8,009 bases of DNA. Origin: a bacterium UBA3734. Its GTDB lineage: Bacteria > Bacteroidota > Bacteroidia > Bacteroidales > Bacteroidaceae. How positions within the stretch are numbered: the stretch's first letter is position 1; each line of letters opens with the position of its first letter. Positions 6,775-8,009 of this stretch are shown here, piece by piece. Under the pieces are notes generated by a model, which saw only the letters and a list, made by a program, of their open reading frames with translations, ran no database searches and was not told the origin of the DNA. The stretch spans positions 1,821 to 9,829 of the forward strand of contig DFHC01000066.1 in assembly GCA_002372575.1 (NCBI GenBank), in the 5' to 3' direction. The position numbers and the translations under genes were made by a program.

Positions 6775-7524
6775 TTACTTTTTCCTCCTCCAATATTTCC
6801 ACGCGAAGAGCACCACGGCCACGACAAACAGGGCGATGATGGCGAGGCTGAGCTGACGGCTGTATTTCTCAATCACGGTCGGGTCGGCGGCTTTGTAGGC
6901 GAGCCATCCGAAGAGTGCGAGAACGAGGTTCCAAGCCAGTGCACCGAGGGTGGTGAAGAAACAAAAAGCCGCAATGTTCATCCGCGAAAGACCGGCGGGA
7001 ATCGAAATCAACTGCCGGATGACGGGAATGAAGCGCCCCACGAGGGTGGAAATGTTGCCGTGGTCGTTGAAATAGGCTTCAGAACGCTGCAATTTCTCCT
7101 CCGAAAGTTGTAGCAGACCGCCAATTTTACTGCGGGCGAAGGCATAGATGATGGGCCTGCCCAGCCAGAGCGACAGAAAATAGTTGATGAGTGCCCCGAG
7201 CAGTGCGCCCAGAGTGCCGAAAAGCACCACCAGCCACACGTTCATTCCGCCTTTGCTCTCGGGGTTGCATGCCACATAGACAGCCGGCGGAATCACCACT
7301 TCCGACGGGAAGGGAATGAACGAGCTTTCTACGGTCATCAGGCCCGCCACGGCCCAGTAGTTCATGTGGGCATCGTACCAGTGCAAGAGGTCGGCCATGA
7401 ATCCGGTGTCGGCGGAGTCGCCACGCACGGCCTCGGCAATGCCTGCGGAGGGTTGTTCTGTGGCGTGGGTCGGAAGGGCGAGCGCTGCTGCCATAAGCAG
7501 CGCGAAAAATAGTCTTTTGAACAT
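6775..7524 (-). CDS. DedA/VTT-family inner membrane protein with N-terminal signal peptide
   Basis: This is a DedA-family (VTT or SNARE-associated domain) polytopic membrane protein. Relatives are linked to undecaprenyl-phosphate or phospholipid translocation and to membrane homeostasis; which applies here is unknown. The 249-residue protein shows VESSFIPFPSEVVIPPA (65-81), the Gly-rich re-entrant segment GTLGALLGALINYF (103-116), GRFIPVIR (163-170) followed by SIPAGLSRM (174-182), and a C-terminal helix ending WKYWRRKK. Residues 1-21 (MFKRLFF...LPTHA) look like a cleavable Sec signal, followed by a polar stretch to about 42. Many family members begin near the equivalent of Met43 (MADLLHWYDAHMNYW, at 7398). 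The full-length start is favoured by the well-placed promoter 22 bp upstream. It is convergent with menA. Confidence 0.88.
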   Translation of the reverse strand: MFKRLFFALLMAAALALPTHATEQPSAGIAEAVRGDSADTGFMADLLHWYDAHMNYWAVAGLMTVESSFIPFPSEVVIPPAVYVACNPESKGGMNVWLVVLFGTLGALLGALINYFLSLWLGRPIIYAFARSKIGGLLQLSEEKLQRSEAYFNDHGNISTLVGRFIPVIRQLISIPAGLSRMNIAAFCFFTTLGALAWNLVLALFGWLAYKAADPTVIEKYSRQLSLAIIALFVVAVVLFAWKYWRRKK

Positions 7525-7546
7525 AGCTGATTCGATTTTTCGGCTG

Positions 7547-7578
7547 CAAAGTTACTATTTTTCATCGAAATAAGCAAA
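7547..7578 (-). promoter_or_regulatory. Promoter of the dedA-family gene
   Basis: On the minus strand, TTTG (complement of 7575-7578) is separated by 20 bp from TAACTTTG (complement of 7547-7554), which lies 22 bp before the dedA ATG. Both elements and the spacing fit the Bacteroidota consensus. With the terminator-like hairpin just upstream at 7606-7637, it suggests dedA is transcribed alone. It supports the 7524 start over internal Met codons. Confidence 0.65.
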
Positions 7579-7605
7579 AATTCCGACAACTTCACGCGAA
7601 AACGA

Positions 7606-7637
7606 ATCGGCACCGATGCTCACGCACCAATGCCGAC
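7606..7637 (-). terminator. Intrinsic terminator-like hairpin after the unidentified gene
   Basis: In minus-strand RNA, GUCGGCAUUGGUGC pairs with GCAUCGGUGCCGAU across a GUGA (GNRA-type) tetraloop, giving a 14-bp stem with four G-U wobbles and no mismatch. UCGUUUUC follows, a modest U-tract. On the plus strand the wobble positions become A-C mismatches, so the structure is specific to minus-strand transcripts. It starts about 40 nt after the stop of the gene at 7677 and ends before the dedA promoter, exactly where a terminator is expected. The short, interrupted U-run lowers certainty. Confidence 0.6.
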
Positions 7638-7676
7638 GCTGACAATTGTCTTTTTAAAGAAGTGTTATTGTATGAA

Positions 7677-8009
7677 TTACTCGCTAATTTTCTCGATGAT
7701 GAAGTCGCAGGCCGAGAACCATTGGCCGCGGAAGGGCTGCCCTGTGAATTGGTAGTCGGAAGTGAGGCCGTAGCTCACGGCAGTGGGTTTCGTGATGACG
7801 ATTGGATTGAATTCAAGGCGGTTCCAGCCGTAGCCCTTGCCACCGTTGGCTTCTATGATGCTTGTCCTCTGTCTTGTAGCAATTCTTTGGCGACGTTTTT
7901 CCATCGGGTGTATTCTTTTTATTGGTGTTATTTCCGATTTTTGATTGTTTTGAATGCTGTCTGACTGCTTTTTCGCCTCCTGCCAGATGCTTCCGCCGAT
8001 GTTTCCCGT
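7677..8009 (-). CDS. Unrecognised protein, C-terminal 110 residues only
   Basis: A frame on the minus strand is open from the right window edge to TAA (complement of 7677-7679), so this is probably the end of a longer gene. I do not recognise the product. The last about 55 residues look like a folded, aromatic-rich domain (GWNRLEF, SYGLTSDYQFTGQPFRGQWF, ending SACDFIIEKISE), with codon use like the rest of the window. The preceding part is polar and basic (QEAKKQSDS, then KRIHPMEKRRQRIATRQR) and more A/T-rich, as in a linker. An internal ATG at 7904 could be read as a 75-residue small gene, but the open frame upstream argues against it. A second minus-strand frame is also open over the linker, so an indel there cannot be excluded. 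A terminator-like hairpin lies downstream. Confidence 0.5.
   Translation of the reverse strand, partial: TGNIGGSIWQEAKKQSDSIQNNQKSEITPIKRIHPMEKRRQRIATRQRTSIIEANGGKGYGWNRLEFNPIVITKPTAVSYGLTSDYQFTGQPFRGQWFSACDFIIEKISE

Noticed and set aside
7662..7964. A 100-codon plus-strand open frame near the right end.
   Set aside because: It is antisense to the minus-strand frame ending at 7677. That frame has a plausible folded C-terminal domain, a terminator-like hairpin downstream and matching codon use. The plus-strand reading has no promoter or domain signal.

Overview
The window looks like ordinary chromosome from a member of the Bacteroidota, probably near Prevotella or a relative (the genus is inference). 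The evidence is four copies of the Bacteroidota -7 promoter element TAnnTTTG, two of them with a well-spaced TTTG -33 element. Start codons mostly lack strong Shine-Dalgarno sites. The protein set is also typical: a lipidated TamA-like outer membrane protein, a BadF-type N-acetylglucosamine kinase and a menaquinone pathway. I see no mobile element, CRISPR array, tRNA, rRNA or phage gene.

Layout, left to right. (1) 1-1843, minus strand: a large MscS-type mechanosensitive channel whose C-terminal end lies off the left edge. (2) 1844-1941: a divergent promoter region. (3) 1942-2886, plus strand: an N-acetylglucosamine kinase-like ATPase carrying an in-frame array of 7-bp repeats. (4) 2952-5195, plus strand: a TamL/TamA-like Omp85 lipoprotein, with a good promoter match lying on top of its annotated start. 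(5) 5195-5231: a second 7-8 bp tandem repeat. (6) 5246-5935 and 5932-6774, plus strand: menG (ubiE) and menA, overlapping by ATGA. (7) 6775-7524, minus strand: a DedA-family membrane protein with an N-terminal signal peptide, convergent with menA and with no base between the two stop codons. (8) 7525-7676: the dedA promoter plus a strand-specific terminator-like hairpin. (9) 7677-8009, minus strand: the C-terminal part of an unrecognised protein that runs off the right edge.

The genes are mainly envelope and respiratory housekeeping. The channel handles turgor, TamL outer membrane biogenesis, the kinase amino-sugar salvage, MenA and MenG the last two steps of menaquinone synthesis, and DedA probably membrane lipid traffic. 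I found no new multi-gene system. The points most worth checking are the repeat array inside the kinase, the start of tamL, and the terminator-promoter arrangement before dedA.
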